NCBI GenBank assembly: GCA_002842985.1
Contig: PHEQ01000023.1
Coordinates: 1 to 43,370 of the forward strand
From: Alphaproteobacteria bacterium HGW-Alphaproteobacteria-1
Lineage (GTDB): Bacteria > Pseudomonadota > Alphaproteobacteria > Rhodobacterales > Rhodobacteraceae
Reading direction: 5' to 3'
DNA length: 43,370 bases
The notes below the pieces were generated by a model that was given only the letters and a program-made list of their open reading frames with translations, had not been told where the DNA came from and ran no database searches. The translations under genes were made by a program, and so were the position numbers. Below, one piece after another: positions 43,344-43,370 of the stretch. Position 1 is the first letter of the stretch, and each line of letters begins with the position of its first letter.

Positions 43344-43355
43344 TGCTCTTTGACA
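43344..43355 (+). promoter_or_regulatory. boxA antitermination element of an rRNA leader
   Basis: TGCTCTTTGACA differs by one base from the E. coli rrn boxA TGCTCTTTAACA. It lies about 145 bases after the TAGATA -10 box and 15 bases before the window edge. NusB/S10-dependent antitermination would use it; a 16S rRNA gene is expected just downstream. Confidence 0.7.
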
Positions 43356-43370
43356 AGACTGGTATCTGAA

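Noticed and set aside
1..43370. Mobile elements, CRISPR arrays and tRNA genes
   Set aside because: No transposase or integrase, no regularly spaced repeats of CRISPR type and no tRNA-like cloverleaf or TPsiC motif was seen in the gaps by eye; a tRNA and repeat search program would settle this.

Overview
The window is GC-rich, gene-dense chromosomal DNA from an alphaproteobacterium, most likely a Rhodobacteraceae/Roseobacter-group organism. This is inferred from the strong GC bias at codon position 3, the frequent ATGA/GTGA stop-start overlaps, and the gene content: a TAXI-type TRAP transporter, a five-step hut pathway with HutF and HutG, an Anbu/ATP-grasp cluster, a DppABCDF-type importer and an rRNA-operon-like leader. 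No insertion sequence, phage gene, CRISPR array or tRNA was seen. The window looks like ordinary chromosome with several accessory metabolic operons.

Layout. 1-3.5 kb: TAXI-TRAP transporter (binding protein plus fused permease). 3.5-7.2 kb: a 1-Cys peroxiredoxin divergent from an aldehyde dehydrogenase across a perfect 16-bp palindrome, then rluA and an SDR on the minus strand. 7.2-10.5 kb: translationally coupled plus-strand operon argB, 4Fe-4S protein, SixA-like phosphatase, histone-deacetylase-family enzyme. 10.6-11.8 kb: a multi-domain envelope protein ending in a META/HslJ domain. 11.8-15.7 kb (minus): permuted ATP-grasp, alpha-E, transglutaminase, Anbu proteasome-like peptidase, a predicted peptide-synthesis or protein-tagging system of unknown substrate. 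15.9-23.3 kb: complete histidine utilisation locus, hutIHGU (minus) divergent from hutFC (plus), with a GntR/HutC-type operator over the facing promoters. 23.4-26.4 kb: short ModE-like regulator and modABC with a Mo-box-like palindrome between them.

26.5-36.2 kb (minus): a tightly packed nine-gene unit of GntR regulator, two ABC ATPases, binding protein, two permeases, gamma-glutamyltransferase-family enzyme, DUF1028 protein and acetamidase/formamidase. A near-perfect 23-bp palindrome precedes the regulator. Uptake of a peptide-like or gamma-glutamyl compound followed by stepwise amide hydrolysis is the simplest reading; the substrate is not known. 36.5-38.6 kb: mercaptopyruvate sulfurtransferase coupled to an aromatic/aspartate aminotransferase. 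38.6-41.0 kb: secreted fasciclin protein and a membrane-anchored FMN glutamate-synthase-like protein. 41.0-43.0 kb: msrP and msrQ separated by a MerF-like membrane protein and a GDCCVxC protein. 43.1-43.4 kb: an rRNA-type promoter, leader and boxA, so a 16S rRNA gene probably begins just beyond the right edge.

The most unusual items are the complete Anbu cluster, the metal-thiol pair inside msrPQ, the transporter/triple-amidohydrolase operon, and several clear palindromic operators next to their likely regulators.
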